Assembly: GCF_030272615.1 (NCBI RefSeq)
Contig: NC_081412.1
Span: forward strand, 344,593,870-344,657,869
Direction of reading: 5' to 3'
From: Cryptomeria japonica
Taxonomy: Eukaryota; Streptophyta; Pinopsida; Cupressales; Cupressaceae
Length of the DNA stretch: 64,000 nt
Position 1 is the stretch's first letter, and each line of letters starts with the position of its first letter. Positions 1 through 12,404 of the stretch are shown one piece after another. The notes beneath the pieces were generated by a model. The model saw only the letters and a program-made list of their open reading frames with translations. It did not search any database and was not told where the DNA came from. The position numbers and the translations under genes were made by a program.

Positions 1-1570
1 ATGAATTCCTAGTTGGTTAGGGTAGGATGATTCATGATATGATCGTGGATAGACGCTTCTTTTCTTGGGGACCTTGTCTCCTTGCCATGCTATATTACCA
101 AATGCATGGGATAGTCTATTTGTCCTATCATTCTATTAGTTGTGGAGTCACTATGCTCTAGGTCTGGGCTTGGGAGCGTATTGCTATATTCAGGCCAATT
201 GTTCATGTGTAGCTTCAAGCTAAGGATCCTTATGCATATAAGTATACTTTGGGTATTAGACACAAGGGTTCTGGGAACATCCTGTATTAGAGATACTGGA
301 TAGATGTTATACAGTATTTCATATAGCGGCCATACTTGGATTTCCCTGGTTGGGAAGATGATGCGCAACATTTACCTTTTTGTACAAAATAGATGTATTT
401 GATTGGCAGGACAATATACACTCAGAGGATTATTGAGCTACATCTCTTTGGGTGGGTACTTAGACAATTCAGTGAGGTTTAGGGAGTACCAGATGTGACA
501 ACCTATTTTTCTTAGGTTGCATAGAAGGTCTCTAATTAGGGAGCATGCATCCAACCTCATGTTGCCTTTACTGAGTTTGATTCACTTAGAGAAGTACGAT
601 GAGGTTGGCTAGTCGGGGTTGCAAACCTAGGCATGACAACACAGTGTGATGCATGGTGGGCCAGACATAAGCCTATTCCTCTAACTAATCTGATGATCCC
701 TATTACACCATAGTACATTCGACAATAGAGATGGAGGATGAGAGATTTTGAGGAGGAAGGATGATGGAGGGGATTGTGGGGATGATGGAGGAGGAGACAA
801 GGAGGGTGATGAGGAGGAGGGAGAGGAGGACATAGAAATTAGTGGAGACATCAAATATTGAAGTAAAGATGATGATTCTACTTCAAGATCATCAAGTGAT
901 GATGGGGATAATGAGGGATCTCACGACAGTGACATGCCAAAGCTAGAGGATGTACCTGCTGAACAAGTAGGAGTACATGATCCTGGTGATAGATAATAGG
1001 GAGATGTTGACAATGATCCTCAACTTATGAGGGCTAGGATATGGAGCCTAGAGAATGCACTAGCCACAAAGAAACAAAGACGTAGAGATGATCAGGCCTT
1101 GTTCCATAGAGAGTATGCAACTGTGGTTATGAAGAGAGATTAGATAGTTGTTGAGAGACCATTTACAGGGAGATCGAGATCTTTTTGTACAAAGAGAATA
1201 GTTAGTACAGGATGCCTATGATTAGTATATTTCTCCAAGTACTGGTACTTTGACATGAGATGACCACCTTATTCATTTATCTTAGGAGTCCATGTACTAG
1301 CGATGAGAGTATGAGAGGGTTGTCCCTGAGGGACAACGTGTTCAAAGCTATAGTGCTTACATGTTTGGGAGGAGATCTAGTTGATCGACTACTCATGGAC
1401 TAGTAGTGGAGTCATGGGTCCACCTTGGGCACCATCAGTTCATCCTAGGGCAAGATCTAGTGGATAGGATCCACTTGCTAATAAAGGCAATGCTAGTTGA
1501 GACACCTATTATTATGTTACTTGAGCCTTTGGGCATTTCATATGATTATGCTTTGGCATATTACCATTTT
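1..1570 (+). pseudogene. Plant-mobile-domain (PMD) gene remnant, antisense to gypsy A, 5' end cut by window edge
   Basis: The plus strand carries a broken frame collinear with the PMD gene of gypsy B. It includes a Trp-Ala-Trp-Glu segment near 160-180, a Pro-Tyr-Ala-Tyr-Lys-Tyr segment near 230, PGWEDDAQ near 350, and an IIELHLFGWVLRQF-like motif near 430-475 followed by G.PDV. The last resembles the conserved C-terminal PMD motif (PF10536 family: VExHxPDRVxRQFG). After about 700 the frame becomes Gly/Asp/Glu-rich, then charged and possibly coiled coil (1,020-1,200). Several in-frame stops (for example the TAG near 166) mean no full protein. PMD proteins in plants include MAIL1/MAIN, and the domain is also known from transposons; here it belongs to the retroelement. 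The N-terminal half lies outside the window. Confidence 0.65.
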
Positions 1571-4269
1571 TGAGACATATATATGATATGCAATTTTGGT
1601 GGTGGATCTATATGCTTGTGTTATATTTCTTACATGATGGATGATTCTATATGCTTTTGTGTTATGATGCTTTCTATATGATTTTATGATGTATTTACAT
1701 GTATTTTTTACTTTTGCTTTGCACTGGTGATGAAATAATGATGTTTACAATGTATGCAACTAAATATTCACAATAAACTAATTGAATTCTATCACATGTT
1801 AATGAATCTAAATAAATTAATGCAATTAATGAATTCTAATAATGTGACTATATGATAATGTAATGCAATTAAAATGAACTATATGAGTAAATACAACTTA
1901 ATAAATGAATGCAATTATGTGAATATAAATTCTTTTTTGGAATAAGCCAAAACATTTGTTATTACCACTTGACTCAATTAACCAAGAAAAAATGTTAGTA
2001 AGAATGATAGATTAGAGAGAGATGATGAAAGAACATCTTAGTTGAATGACGGAATTGATTTACGAAGAGATGTTTGGTAAGAGAATGATCTAGAGATAGA
2101 ATCAGCCTAATGAGATGAAATGAAAAGATTGATGATGATACACAAACTTGTGTGCCTTTATTCATAGCACAATATATATTCAGTACTAAGCCTTATTATG
2201 TAACAATGGATCTTTTCACACCAGGGTATGAGGAATCAAAGTGTAAATATATCTCATTGCAAAAACAAACATGTTGCAAATAAGGAGTGAACCCTTCATT
2301 CTAGGTATAATCCTAGGGGTCGAGGTATGTGCGGTAGTCACAATCATAGTTATCCTTCATGGGATACTTGCCAAATGAACGTACCAATCATAAACACCCA
2401 TGGCAGCGTTGCCCCATAACTTCATTCGTTCACACCACAAACAAAAAACAAAGAAAAGGATCATGCCCATCCCGTGTCCTCTAGTCACTTGTGGACATCC
2501 CTAAGTAGCATAGAAACATGACCTATCACCAAATGATAAAAGATAAATACTAACTAGGACAAAATTCAGCAGCCATACAAATCTGTGCCTTTTCTTTGAT
2601 TGTTTGATGTCATGATCGATAATGTCTGATCTCAGAAAATGAACCCATTTAAGACTAATCTTGTCTAATTTCGAATGTAACCTTTTTTGTTTAAGACGAT
2701 ATGATAATCACTTGATATTGTTGGTTGATATGATTCATTAGATAGCTTGATCAGTTTGATTATAGATTATTGATTAGATAGTTGTATCCTCTGTTAACTT
2801 TGTGTGAAGTGTTTGTTGGATATCTTCTAGGGTTTTTGATTCTTGCGAGACATTTTATTGCAAGTTTTTTTTATTTTTTATTTTTAGAGTTTTTAATTCT
2901 TTTCCAAGAGCTCTTTCAATGTTTTTGTCTGATTGATTTTTTAGGATCATATTGGAATATTTTTTATTGATTTTATCAAGATAGTACTTAAATGTTTTTT
3001 ATTAATTTTTTCAAGATCATTTTTTAATGTTTTTGATTGATTTTTTCAGGATTTTTTGAATGTTTTTGGTATTTTGTTGTTTTTTGATGTTTAGGGATTT
3101 TGTTGTTTTTCTCCAAGCTTTTGGATTTTGTTGTTTTTCAAGGTTTAGGGATTTTGTAAAAACTTTTTTATGCTTTTTAGGGATTTTTCATCTATGCCCC
3201 AAGTATGCAAAAGTTGTTATGATACAATGATCAACAAAATGCAAGTGGACACAATGAATTTTTGGAAATGAAACTTTGTTATGCAATATGAAAACGTATT
3301 TTATATCTAAAAAGGGTGATTGTTTGCGCTTTTCACTCTGTAATACACTAATGGAGCTGAGGGTGTGAAACATTTCAGAGATAAGGGTTCATTCTATTAT
3401 CAAGAACCCTTGTAACACCTACCTTAACACACTAAGTGACTAGGATTTGTAAATGGAGTCATAGAAAACTTCCCCACTGTTTCTTGAAACTTTTAGTCTT
3501 CTTTTGCCTATGTGTGTGTAATTGAATTTATTTTGACCCTTATAATCCTATATGACTAGCTACATGAGTTGTTCTAACTTCAAAAGCATCCTGGATAGAG
3601 CCTTGTTGCTAGCAAGTGTCTATAGCCCCAACAAGGTTATCACTGTAATCTCTTAAATATTTCTCCATTGCCAGCAGGCATCCATAGCCCTAATGGAGCT
3701 ACTTGTATGTTCCCATAGCCAAGATTTTATTGCACTTTTTGATGCATGATATTTCAATTATATATATTTTTCTCTTTTGCCTTGATATTTTTTATATGTA
3801 ATTAGGCATAGCTCTTTTTCTTTTTTTATTCTTTGCATTGGATTGTAAGTAATGAAACCTACATGGGTGTGACAACTATAGCGGCGCTAAAGCAGAATTT
3901 TGGATTTTTCACTAGCCACATGATCAACTAGGTATCTATAATGATTTAGAGAAAATGGTTAATGTGTGAAATATAGCAATTGATAGACTTTTGGTAACAA
4001 GGAACAAATAGTGAAACTTCTACCCAACCATAGACAAAGCTTCATCACAAGGGGATGTTGAAGATAAGTGACCTTAGGTTTTGAAATCTTTCTGAACAAA
4101 TATCTAAGAAATGAGATAACCCTTGTTCTTTTCATGTGCAAATAGGTAATTAACTCAGGACAATCACCTTGTTTATCAATGTAGCTACATGCTAATGCAA
4201 TGCATAAGCACTTTTACGAGAATGCAACTATGATGCAACTTTTAAAGGAAAATATATGCAAATGCAGGA
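1571..4269. other. Non-coding part of gypsy A between PMD remnant and pol
   Basis: AT-rich sequence without a supported gene. It is collinear with 54.8-58.6 kb of gypsy B: for example, the segment around 2,160-2,200 ending in a run like TTATTCATAGCACAATATAT matches 56,390-56,420. A T-rich stretch at 2,860-3,180 consists of loose repeats of GATTTTTTCAAGAT and ATGTTTTT motifs. Short frames here are chance products of that composition. Confidence 0.6.
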
Positions 4270-4670
4270 AATGAAATCTACACTACCCAACCATTAGATG
4301 CAGTATCATTTAAAGTGAATTCTATTCATGGGATCAGGGAGTGGATCTCACTCCATTGTGGTCAAATTATAAGATCCATTACCAATGAACCTTGTTATTA
4401 TGAAAGGACCTAACTAGTTAGGTTCGAATTTTCCTCATTTTTCTCACTCTGCTAGATTCCTTTAGTTCTCCTTGAGAACTAGATCTCCTACCTCAAATTT
4501 TCTTGTCCTTACTCTCTTACATAAAGCTCCTTTTTAATCTATTCTGGTAGCCTTGCAAGAGGTTCAATGTGCTCTGTCACTTTTCATCCAACATTTATAG
4601 CTCTTACAATCTTGCAACTCTATAATCTTCCTCTGATATGATGTATTTTAGGGAAACTCTTAGTGATGGT
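4270..4670 (-). pseudogene. Gypsy A integrase C-terminal domain remnant
   Basis: The minus-strand translation shows the hallmark end of Ty3/gypsy integrase: a KFEVGDLVLKEN segment, then KFEPN.LGPF with a stop replacing Trp, then YNLTTME and a terminal LPDPMN-like stretch. This is the SH3-like domain that follows the catalytic core. The same segment is better preserved in gypsy B (58,600-58,818). At least six stops lie in frame. The upstream half of the integrase continues at 10,691, across the copia-1 insertion. Confidence 0.8.
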
Positions 4671-5572
4671 TGTAAGGAATTTAAGTAGTTGAACAACTTC
4701 CTACACTAACCTTGAGAGTAGGAGGATAATACAAAAACTTTTAAAGATCGTTACAGTAGTTACAGAAACTTAACATAAATAGACACAATAATATGCATAC
4801 CATAACATAGTGATTTACGTGGGGAAAATCATTTAGGGATAAAAACCCCACACTCCAAAAGCAGCTCAATATATTATTCAACAATAAATAATAGATTACA
4901 ATATAATTATAGAGAAATCTCTTCACAGGAGTACCACTAATCAAAGATTCAGAGGTAACTCAATAGCCATAACACTCTTACACACAACCTCTATCTCACG
5001 CACCTCATATATAGGAGATACAATACAAGAAACCGTCAAACGGTATTACAAAACCATGGGCTAAAACCACCCAATAAGGTGTAGCCAACCTTATCTCCCT
5101 TCTAGATTCCCTATGACATGTTAAAACACACATCAACACATGTCCCTCCCTTTTATAGCTCATTTATGTATCCGATGTATTTTAAACTTCCTATTTCAAG
5201 AGTACAAACTTTCAGAGGCCATAACTTGAGAACTGTGTGTCATATTAACGAACTGTTTGAAGCATAAAAAAGCTTGCAAAGTGCTCTATTGTCTTGTAAG
5301 CTTCTATGAAAATTATGCCCACTTTTCAAGGCATTTCAGGGCCTCTAAATTCCTTAAAATTAAATTTAAACCTTTCATTGCACCCCTCCAAAATGAAAAA
5401 AATTAGTATCTTCAAAACTAGTTGTGATCTTGTGACATAACTTTACCGGAATGCTTATCTAGCCAACCAGAAGCTTCAGGGAGAATTTCACACCATTTTG
5501 TGCTCAAATGAAAACTTACTATAAATAGTAACCTCATGTAAATGCAAATTTGAGACACCATTTTTCCCAATA
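4671..5572 (-). repeat. Copia-1 3' LTR
   Basis: A 902-bp LTR homologous along its length to 9,793-10,690. It starts TGTAAGGAA and ends CCCAATA where the partner ends CCCAACA, so the terminal CA has mutated to TA. It also contains the plus-strand shadow frame at 4,741-4,944. Confidence 0.93.
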
Positions 5573-5586
5573 TTCTCCCACTTGTC
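5573..5586 (-). other. Copia-1 polypurine tract
   Basis: The minus strand reads GACAAGTGGGAGAA directly before the 3' LTR, the usual plant copia plus-strand priming tract. Confidence 0.8.
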
Positions 5587-5629
5587 AAACACCTTGAAAA
5601 AGAAAAGAGACTATCAACACGATAAATTA

Positions 5630-6190
5630 ATTGCTACGGGCCATGAGGCCCATAGACTCCAAACAACATCTGAACTTCTCTATGGTCACAACCTTAGTTA
5701 AAGCATCTACAATATTTTTCAAATTTTCTACCTTAAATAGCTTCACCCTTCCATCTTCAACCATATCTCTAACAAAATGATACTGAACATCAATATATTT
5801 GGTCCGAGCATGAAATGTCAGGTTCTTAGCTAGAAAGATCGCACTCTAACTGTCACAATAAACTATCATTGTACCTTGTTTTATTCCAAAAATTGAACAT
5901 AATCTCTTAAGCCCAATGGCTTCTTTACAAGCATGAGTAGCTATCATATACTTTGCTTCAATAGTGGACAAAGCAACCATAGCCTGTCGCTTACTCGTCC
6001 AACTAATTGCTCTACCAAATAAAGTAAACACATAAGCACTAGTGGATCTTCTAATATCAATATCACCTACCCAGTCTGAATCCACATAACCATGTATATC
6101 AAGGGAAGTCATGTCTCCAACTGAATTACCATGATAACACAGAGAATACTCAGAGGTACCCTTCAAATATTTGAAGACTCTTTTGACTGC
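5630..6190 (-). pseudogene. Copia-1 RNase H domain
   Basis: The minus-strand frame (6,166 down to 5,846) carries YVDSDWVGD, RRSTSAYVF, ISWTSKRQ, LSTIEAKYM and IVYCDS, the successive signatures of copia RNase H. The catalytic Asp and Glu positions (YxDxDW, the E of EAKY and the D of YCD) are present. A stop follows YCDS. In the same frame beyond it a typical tail (HARTKYIDVQYHF) runs to about 5,630. Same frame as reverse transcriptase and integrase. Confidence 0.9.
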
Positions 6191-7190
6191 ATCCTAATGA
6201 ACTCTACCAAGATTAGACATATATCTGGAAAGAACTCCCACTGCTTGGGCAATGTCTTGTTGGGTACAGACCATAGCATACATTAAACTTCTAATTGCAC
6301 TCTGGTAAGGTACTCTACTCATGTCTTCCATCTCCGATGGGGATGTAGGACAATCTGAAGAAAATAATTTTGTTCCTACTGCAAAAGGAACACATAATGG
6401 TCTACAATCCTGCTTGTTCAACCTCTGTAATACTGAATTCACATACTTACTCTAATATAGCCATAGATTTCTATTCACTTGATCTCTTCTAATTTATATC
6501 CCAAAAATGTGTTTCACTACACCAAGAACTTTCATTTCAAATTTAGCAGTGAGTTGAGACTTTAGTTTTGAAATCATACCTTTCTCTTTACAAATGAATA
6601 ACATATCATCAACATACAATGCAATGTACAAGAAATTATCACCATCAGATTTATAATAAATACAATGATCTGATTTAGAATGCTCAAATCCCAAACTCAA
6701 CACATATGTATCAAATTTTTTGTACCACATCCTAGGACTCTGTTTGAGGCCATACAAATATTTATTTAATTTATAGACCAAATTACTTTTACCTTTCACC
6801 ACATAGTGCTCTAGATGTGCCATATAAATATCCTCCTCCAAATCACCATGAAGGATAGCATTTTTCACATGCATTTTCTCAACCTCTAAATCATAAGCAA
6901 CAACAATAGAAATAAAAAATCTAATGGATGTCATTTTTGCAACAGGAGAAAATATCTCACCATAGTCAACACCCTCAACCTGAGAGTAGCCTTTTGCAAC
7001 CAACCTTTCTTTGTACTTCTCAATGCTTCCATCTAAACCAATCTTTTTCTTGAACACCCATTTGCAACCATTAGGTTTTTGTCCTTCAAGCAATGGTACA
7101 AGATCCCATGTATTATTCTTTTTCAAAGATGCTATTTCTTCTTCCATAGCAATCTTCTAGGATTATGCATCATTCATACCTAATGCATCT
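6191..7190 (-). pseudogene. Copia-1 reverse transcriptase
   Basis: The minus-strand frame 7,147-6,494 begins with the typical EEEIASLKKNNTWDLVP stretch and continues through KWVFKKK, RLVAKGYSQ, and LYGLKQSPRMWY to the active site LYVDDMLF. It then continues in the same frame at 6,442-6,194 (PYQSAIRSLMYAMVCTQQDI). The first catalytic Asp motif, normally DVKTAFLHG, reads HVKNAILHG, so an essential Asp is His. One stop near 6,490 and another near 6,192 split it. Family and position are certain; activity is excluded. Confidence 0.93.
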
Positions 7191-7597
7191 TTTACAGATC
7201 TAGGTTCATCCATATTAGTATTCAAAGCAAAACTAAATCTCCAATCATCAGGTGAATACCTTTCAAGTGGTTGCTTATGTCTTGTAGAACTTCAAACAAG
7301 CTGAGTGGGAGGTTCTTCCACCTCTTTTGAAGATTCAGAGCTAGCTGAGCTCTCCTCAACTTCTTGCCTATCAAGTGGTCTCGATTCAACTCTTTCAAGC
7401 ATAAAAGGGACTTGAATCACATATTTCTATTTAGTCTATTCTGGCGGCAATGTAATAGAAGGAGTCTTAATTTCTCTAAAAATAACACTTATACTATGCA
7501 TTATGTTTTGTGCAACAGGGTCCCAAATCTTGTATCGTTCCACACCATAACTATAACTGATGAAGATACATTTCACAACCTTATTCTCCAACTTTGT

Positions 7598-8329
7598 TCA
7601 CTTCTCCTTTGGCACATATGCATATTCCTCACAACCAAAAACTCTAAGATGTCTCAATGAAGGCTTCTGACCTGACCATGCTTCCATAGGCATTTTATCA
7701 ATAAAAGTTAATGTAGGAGACCTGTTAATCAGGTAGAAAGTAGTAGCAACAACTTCAACCCAAAAGTTTTTTTCTAGACCAGCACGACTCAACATACTCC
7801 TAGCCTTCTCCATCAGTGTCCTATTCATTCTTTTTGTAACTCCATTCTGTTGTGGAGAATACCGAGTTGTCTTATGTCTGTTAATACCATAGTCTTTACA
7901 TAATCTATCAGAATCATTAGAGAAAAAATCACTACCATTATCAGTCCTAAAACATTTAATTTTCTTTCTACCCTGCAACTCAACCATTGTTTTAAACTCT
8001 TTAAAATGGCTAAAAACTTTAGATTTACTCTTTAGAAAGTATACCCATGTCCTTCTACTAAAATATTCAATAAATGAAACATAATATGTGGATTTTCCAA
8101 TTGAAGGAACATCTATAGGACCAAACACATCAGAATGAATAAGATCCAAAACACCACAAGATTTATGAGAACTCGAGTAAAACTGAACATGGTTTTTCTT
8201 TTCATAAATGCAATGCTCACATAAATCAAAGTCAAGATTGCAATCATTCAAACCTTCAACAAGGTTTTTATTTTTCAAGGTCCTTAAACCCTTTTCTCTA
8301 ATATGGCCAAGTCTCTGGTGCCATAACAT
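7598..8329 (-). pseudogene. Copia-1 integrase (GAG-pre-integrase plus catalytic core)
   Basis: A 243-residue open stretch starts in the GAG-pre-integrase motif LWHQRLGHI, then shows CEHC, the first catalytic Asp in LIHSDVFGP and the second in FRTDNGSDF. The third catalytic residue, normally Glu in PQQNGVAERMNRT, is replaced: the stretch reads PQQNGVTKRMNRT. So the DDE triad has become DDK. The stretch ends after the LRVFGCEEYAYVP motif; the linker to reverse transcriptase (7,597-7,191) is degraded. Same frame as pol downstream. Confidence 0.92.
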
Positions 8330-8769
8330 AGTCTTCTCTATAGGTAAGTTTGCTTCAGAAGAAAGAGCACCCTAAGGTACCCAAAATCCATGTCCATTTG
8401 TTGAAGGTGAAACCCTCAAATCTTCTGATGAAGTATCCATAGATTTAATTTTTATATAAGTGCTATTACACTCAATAGTGCACTCTTATAGCTTATACAA
8501 AGTGTCGAACATGACACCTCTAGCAATCACCATAGCACCCTTAATCATCTTACATCCTGCATCAGAAAATACTACCTACACACTCACATCTATTAGTTTG
8601 TTCATGGATAATAAATTTATTTTAAACCAAGGATATGCAACACACCACAAATCCTTTTTATTCTACCATCAGGAAACCTGATCCTAACTTTACCTCGACC
8701 AACAATATCTAACTATGAATCATCACCCAAGTAAACCTTTCCTCCATTAAATTCTTCATATTTAGAAAA

Positions 8770-9084
8770 CTAATCTTTATTGGAAATCATATGAAAAGAT
8801 GCACCTGAGTCAATTAACCATGCACCTGCATGAGTAGCCAAAGCTACAATGAATGCATCACCATCTTCCTTCTCGGACTCGGAATTAGAATCAAAATTCT
8901 TCTTTTTTTTCTTATTTTCTTCTTTGCAGTACTTACAGATGTGACCTGGTTTATCGCAATTCCAACATATGACTTTGGACTTTCCAAGAGATTTGGATCT
9001 CCCTTTGGATTTGGACTTATTGTACTCCTCATTCTTATTGCTTTTTTCCTTAGGTCTTCCACAAACAATTGGGGATTCCTTCAA
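8770..9084 (-). pseudogene. Copia-1 Gag zinc knuckle and protease start
   Basis: The minus strand encodes a Lys/Ser-rich segment followed by the knuckle CWNCDKPGHICKYC (CX2CX4HX4C intact), an acidic Ser/Glu stretch, and the aspartic protease start AWLIDSGASFHM with the catalytic DSG triplet. It stops shortly after. The frame differs from both the upstream gag pieces and the downstream integrase, so at least two frameshifts separate them. Confidence 0.9.
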
Positions 9085-9667
9085 ATTGTCAAACTGATGG
9101 ATACCTCCCTTTGCATCTCTTCACCAAGAAGGGCACCCACATCTTCAAACTTCAAAACAACAAAAGTACTACTGATAGCCATAACAATAGAATCCCACGT
9201 ATCAGGCAAAGAATAAAGCAAGAGCTGAAATTTCTCCTCTTTGTCCATATTAACACCAATAGATACCAATTGAGCCCCCAACATATTAAATGCTTCCAGG
9301 TGTTTTATAATTCATCCACCCTCTTCCATCTTCAAGGAATATATTTTTTCCTCAAGAAAATATGATTTAATAAAGATTTGGCTTGATACGTCTCACCAAG
9401 CTTAGTCCATAACTTCTTTGTAGTGTTTTCTTCATGGAAATTGATTAGAACAGAGTCTGTAGGGCACAATCTAATTACACCCTTGGCTTTTCGATTCATG
9501 ACATCATACTAATCAACTGTGGTAGGATTTATAGGTCTTGAGACATTCGCATCAATAGCATCTCACAAATCTTGATCTATTAGCAAATCTTCCATCTTTA
9601 GCTTCCACATCTCAAAATTACTACGATTAAATTTCTCCACCTCTATTCTCCCTAACGAACTTGCCAT
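9085..9667 (-). pseudogene. Copia-1 Gag N-terminal region
   Basis: The start is placed at 9,667, where the minus strand reads MASSLGRIEVEKFNRSNFE, the usual copia Gag opening (initiation about 125 bases after the primer site, then a KFN.SNFE.WK motif). The frame breaks and resumes in another phase at 9,284 (KEEKFQLLLYSLPDTWDSIV, a conserved UBN2/Gag segment) down to 9,081. No intact Gag can be read. Confidence 0.85.
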
Positions 9668-9775
9668 CTAAAAATTTGTACAACAAGATCAAAAAAGTTC
9701 CTTTTGCACAAGCTCCCACTCAAATCTGGATTAGTTAAAGAAACCCAACTACCCAGAACTGAAACCAAAGTTCAT

Positions 9776-9790
9776 CAGGCTTTGATACCA
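9776..9790 (-). other. Copia-1 primer-binding site (initiator tRNA-Met)
   Basis: The minus strand reads TGGTATCAAAGCCTG two bases inside the 5' LTR. It matches the standard plant copia primer site TGGTATCAGAGC with one change. Confidence 0.88.
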
Positions 9791-9792
9791 CT

Positions 9793-10690
9793 TGTAAGGA
9801 AGTTAAGTAGTGGAAAAACTTCCTACACTAACCTTGAGAGGAGGACAATGCAAAAAAAATAACAGATTGTTACAATAGTTACGGAAACTTAATAGAAATA
9901 GACACAATAACATGCATACCATAACATAGTGATTTATGTGGGGAAAACCCTTTCGGGAGAAAAACCTCACACTCCAAAAGCAGCTCAATATATTATTCAA
10001 CAATAAATAACATATTATAATATACTTGTAGAGAAAGCTCTTCGTAGGAGTACCACTAATCAGAGACCTAGAGGTAATTCAATAGCCATAAGACTCTTAC
10101 ACACAACCTTTATCTCACACACCTCATATATAGGAGATACAATACAAGAAACCGACAAATGGTATTGCAAAACCATGGGCTAAAATCACCCAATAAGGTG
10201 TAGTTGACCTTATCTCCCTTATAGATGCCCTATGACATGTTAAAACACACATCAACATGTGCTCCTCCCTTTTACAGCTCATTTATGTGTTCGATGCATT
10301 TTATATTTCCTATTTTAGGAGTACAAACTTCTGGAGGCCATAACTTGCGAGTCGTGTGTCCTATTGATGAACCATTTGAAGCATCAGAAAGATTGTGAAG
10401 TGGTCTATTGCCTTGCAAGCTGCTAAACTACTTACACCCACTTTTCAAGGCATTTTGGGGCCTCTAAAGTCCTCAAAATTAAATTTAAACCTTTCATTGC
10501 ACCCCTCCAAAACAAAAAATTTAATATCTTCAAAAATAGTTGTGATCTTGTGACATAACTTTATCGGAATGCTTATCTAGCCAACCAGAAGCTTCAGGGA
10601 GAATTTTGCACTATTTAATGCTCAAATGAAAACTTACTATAAATAGTAACCTCATGTAAATGCAAGGTTGAGACACCATTTTTCCCAACA
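9793..10690 (-). repeat. Copia-1 5' LTR
   Basis: An 898-bp LTR with intact TG and CA ends, homologous to 4,671-5,572. The many scattered substitutions between the two LTRs indicate an old insertion. Confidence 0.93.
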
Positions 10691-11245
10691 ATGGCAATTA
10701 TAATTCAATGGGAAAAATAGCTTCTAATCCATAAACCAATGAGTATGGTGTCACACCTGTAGCTATGTGCACACCTATTCTATAAGCCCAAAGTGTGGGA
10801 TTTAATGGGAGGTACCAATCCCTTCCTTCTTCATTGACAACTTTCTTTTAAAAATTTAGTATTGTTTTGTTGGTTGCCTCTACTTGACCATTACTTTGTG
10901 GGTAATATGGAGTTGCAAACTGCTATTAGATCTGAAAATAATCACAATGCTCACACATCTCTTCATACTTAAATGGGCACCCATTATCCATAACTATACA
11001 CATTGGGACTTCATATCAGCGGATGATATAGTTAAGCATGAACTTTTCTATCTTTTTACCAGTAGTATAAGTGAGAGGGATTTCCTCAACCCACTTTGTG
11101 AAATAATCTATTGTTGTCAGAATGAACTTGTGTCCATTGGAACAAGTAGGATTGATTTTACCAATGAGATCTAGTCCCCATTGTGAGAACGGCCAGGGTG
11201 ATGTAATCGGTTGAAGGTCCTAAGTAGGTACATGAATCAAATCAC
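10691..11245 (-). pseudogene. Gypsy A integrase catalytic core
   Basis: The minus strand below the LTR at 11,246 encodes WPFSQWGLDLIGKI, TTIDYFTKWVE, VMDNGCPFK and YYPQSNGQVEATNK. These are the Ty3/gypsy integrase core motifs with all three catalytic residues (D in GLDLIG, D in MDNG, E in QVEA). Stops interrupt between the second and third motifs. The continuation LVYGLEAIFPIEL reaches the copia-1 junction at 10,691. Confidence 0.88.
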
Positions 11246-12399
11246 TGTGTGTGTGAAAAGTGAACCTGTAGTTGCAAGCACAACACTTAAATTAAGTCAT
11301 TATATGCATGGTTAGTAATCAATAATCAATAAAAATAAACCATAGCAAAGCGACCCATTGCCTTCTAAATGATGCGAGTATAAGATTGCTCTCAGTTTGT
11401 TATAAGCAATACCAATGACTAGACTACACCAAGATGAAGGATTTAATCTATATGATATTAAGCTATATGGATGAAAAAAAAGGGATGATTAATTCAAGCA
11501 AAAAAATCACTTCAAGCAATAATGGATGCAAGCAATAATGGATGTAAGATGGATGCAAATAATCTAAAAAAAAAGCAATAATAATCAATCAATGACTCTA
11601 GAGAAAAATCAGTATAATAATGATGTATTCTCAAAAATCTCTGGGGTGAATTGAAATGAGAGCTGATAACTGAATTTATAGAGAATTACAGAGAGATGAT
11701 GAAAAAGTTCAATTTAGAATTAATTGAAACAATTGAGAAATCAGGTTGAGTTAACCTTGAGATAGATTCCAATTATAATTCAATTGAAATGCATTCGAAT
11801 TAGAAGTCCAAGTTGCATTGGAAAACAATAATAAATTAATTCCATGCATTTGTGATAAAAATAGATAATTCTTCAATTTAATCAAGAAAAGAGTCTTCTT
11901 AATGCAACTGAACTTCTTTTTCTGAAAAGCTTTGAGTTCCAATTTAAGAGAATAATTAATAATTCAATTAATTGCTTTTCTGATTTCAAGTTCTCAATTT
12001 AGAAAAAGAAATAATATCTCAAGTTTGATTTCTCTCTTAATTCAATTCTTTTTATTTAATTTTCAATTCAACTCTTTGTTTTGTAATAAATTCTTCTTTT
12101 TGTAGCAAATTAATTCTTTTTTGCATGATTGAATGGCAAATTTATTAATTAATTAAATATGCAAAGATATTTAATAAATTAAAATAGGATAATTGATCAA
12201 AATGAATATTCTTGGGATGATTCAATTAATTAAATAAATATTAAATTAATATTGGGTAATTGATTTTGCCATGTGATATTTGATAATTAAAGAATTAATT
12301 ATGTGCTCAAGATTGATTTAATTGCCTTTTGGTTAGGACCTTGGTGATATTGTCAAGATTAGGAGCCCATGGTTTAGATGACCATTTTTGGGTATTACA
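11246..12399 (-). mobile_element. Solo LTR inside gypsy A integrase gene
   Basis: A 1,154-bp TG...CA segment flanked by a perfect 5-bp duplication ATCAC (11,241-11,245 and 12,400-12,404). Removing it restores collinearity with gypsy B around 59,500-59,530. On the minus strand it begins TGTAATACCCAAAAATGG, and a TATA-like CTCTATAAATTC lies near 11,680, suggesting minus orientation. There are no internal genes and no second LTR nearby. Confidence 0.85.
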
Positions 12400-12404
12400 A
12401 TCAC

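Larger units (their letters stand above)
4671..10690 (-). mobile_element. Full-length Ty1/copia retrotransposon 'copia-1'
   Basis: A complete 6.0-kb element on the minus strand with two LTRs, a primer-binding site complementary to initiator tRNA-Met, gag with zinc knuckle, protease, integrase, reverse transcriptase, RNase H and polypurine tract, in canonical copia order. The target duplication is ATGGT (4,666-4,670) against ATGGC (10,691-10,695), one mismatch. The uninterrupted site in gypsy B near 58,970 reads ATGGT, which confirms the boundaries. Stops, frameshifts and lost catalytic residues show it can no longer move by itself. Confidence 0.95.

Noticed and set aside
8830-9216. A 128-codon plus-strand frame
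   Set aside because: It lies opposite the copia-1 Gag zinc knuckle and protease; hydrophobic stretches are the complement of Lys/Glu codons.
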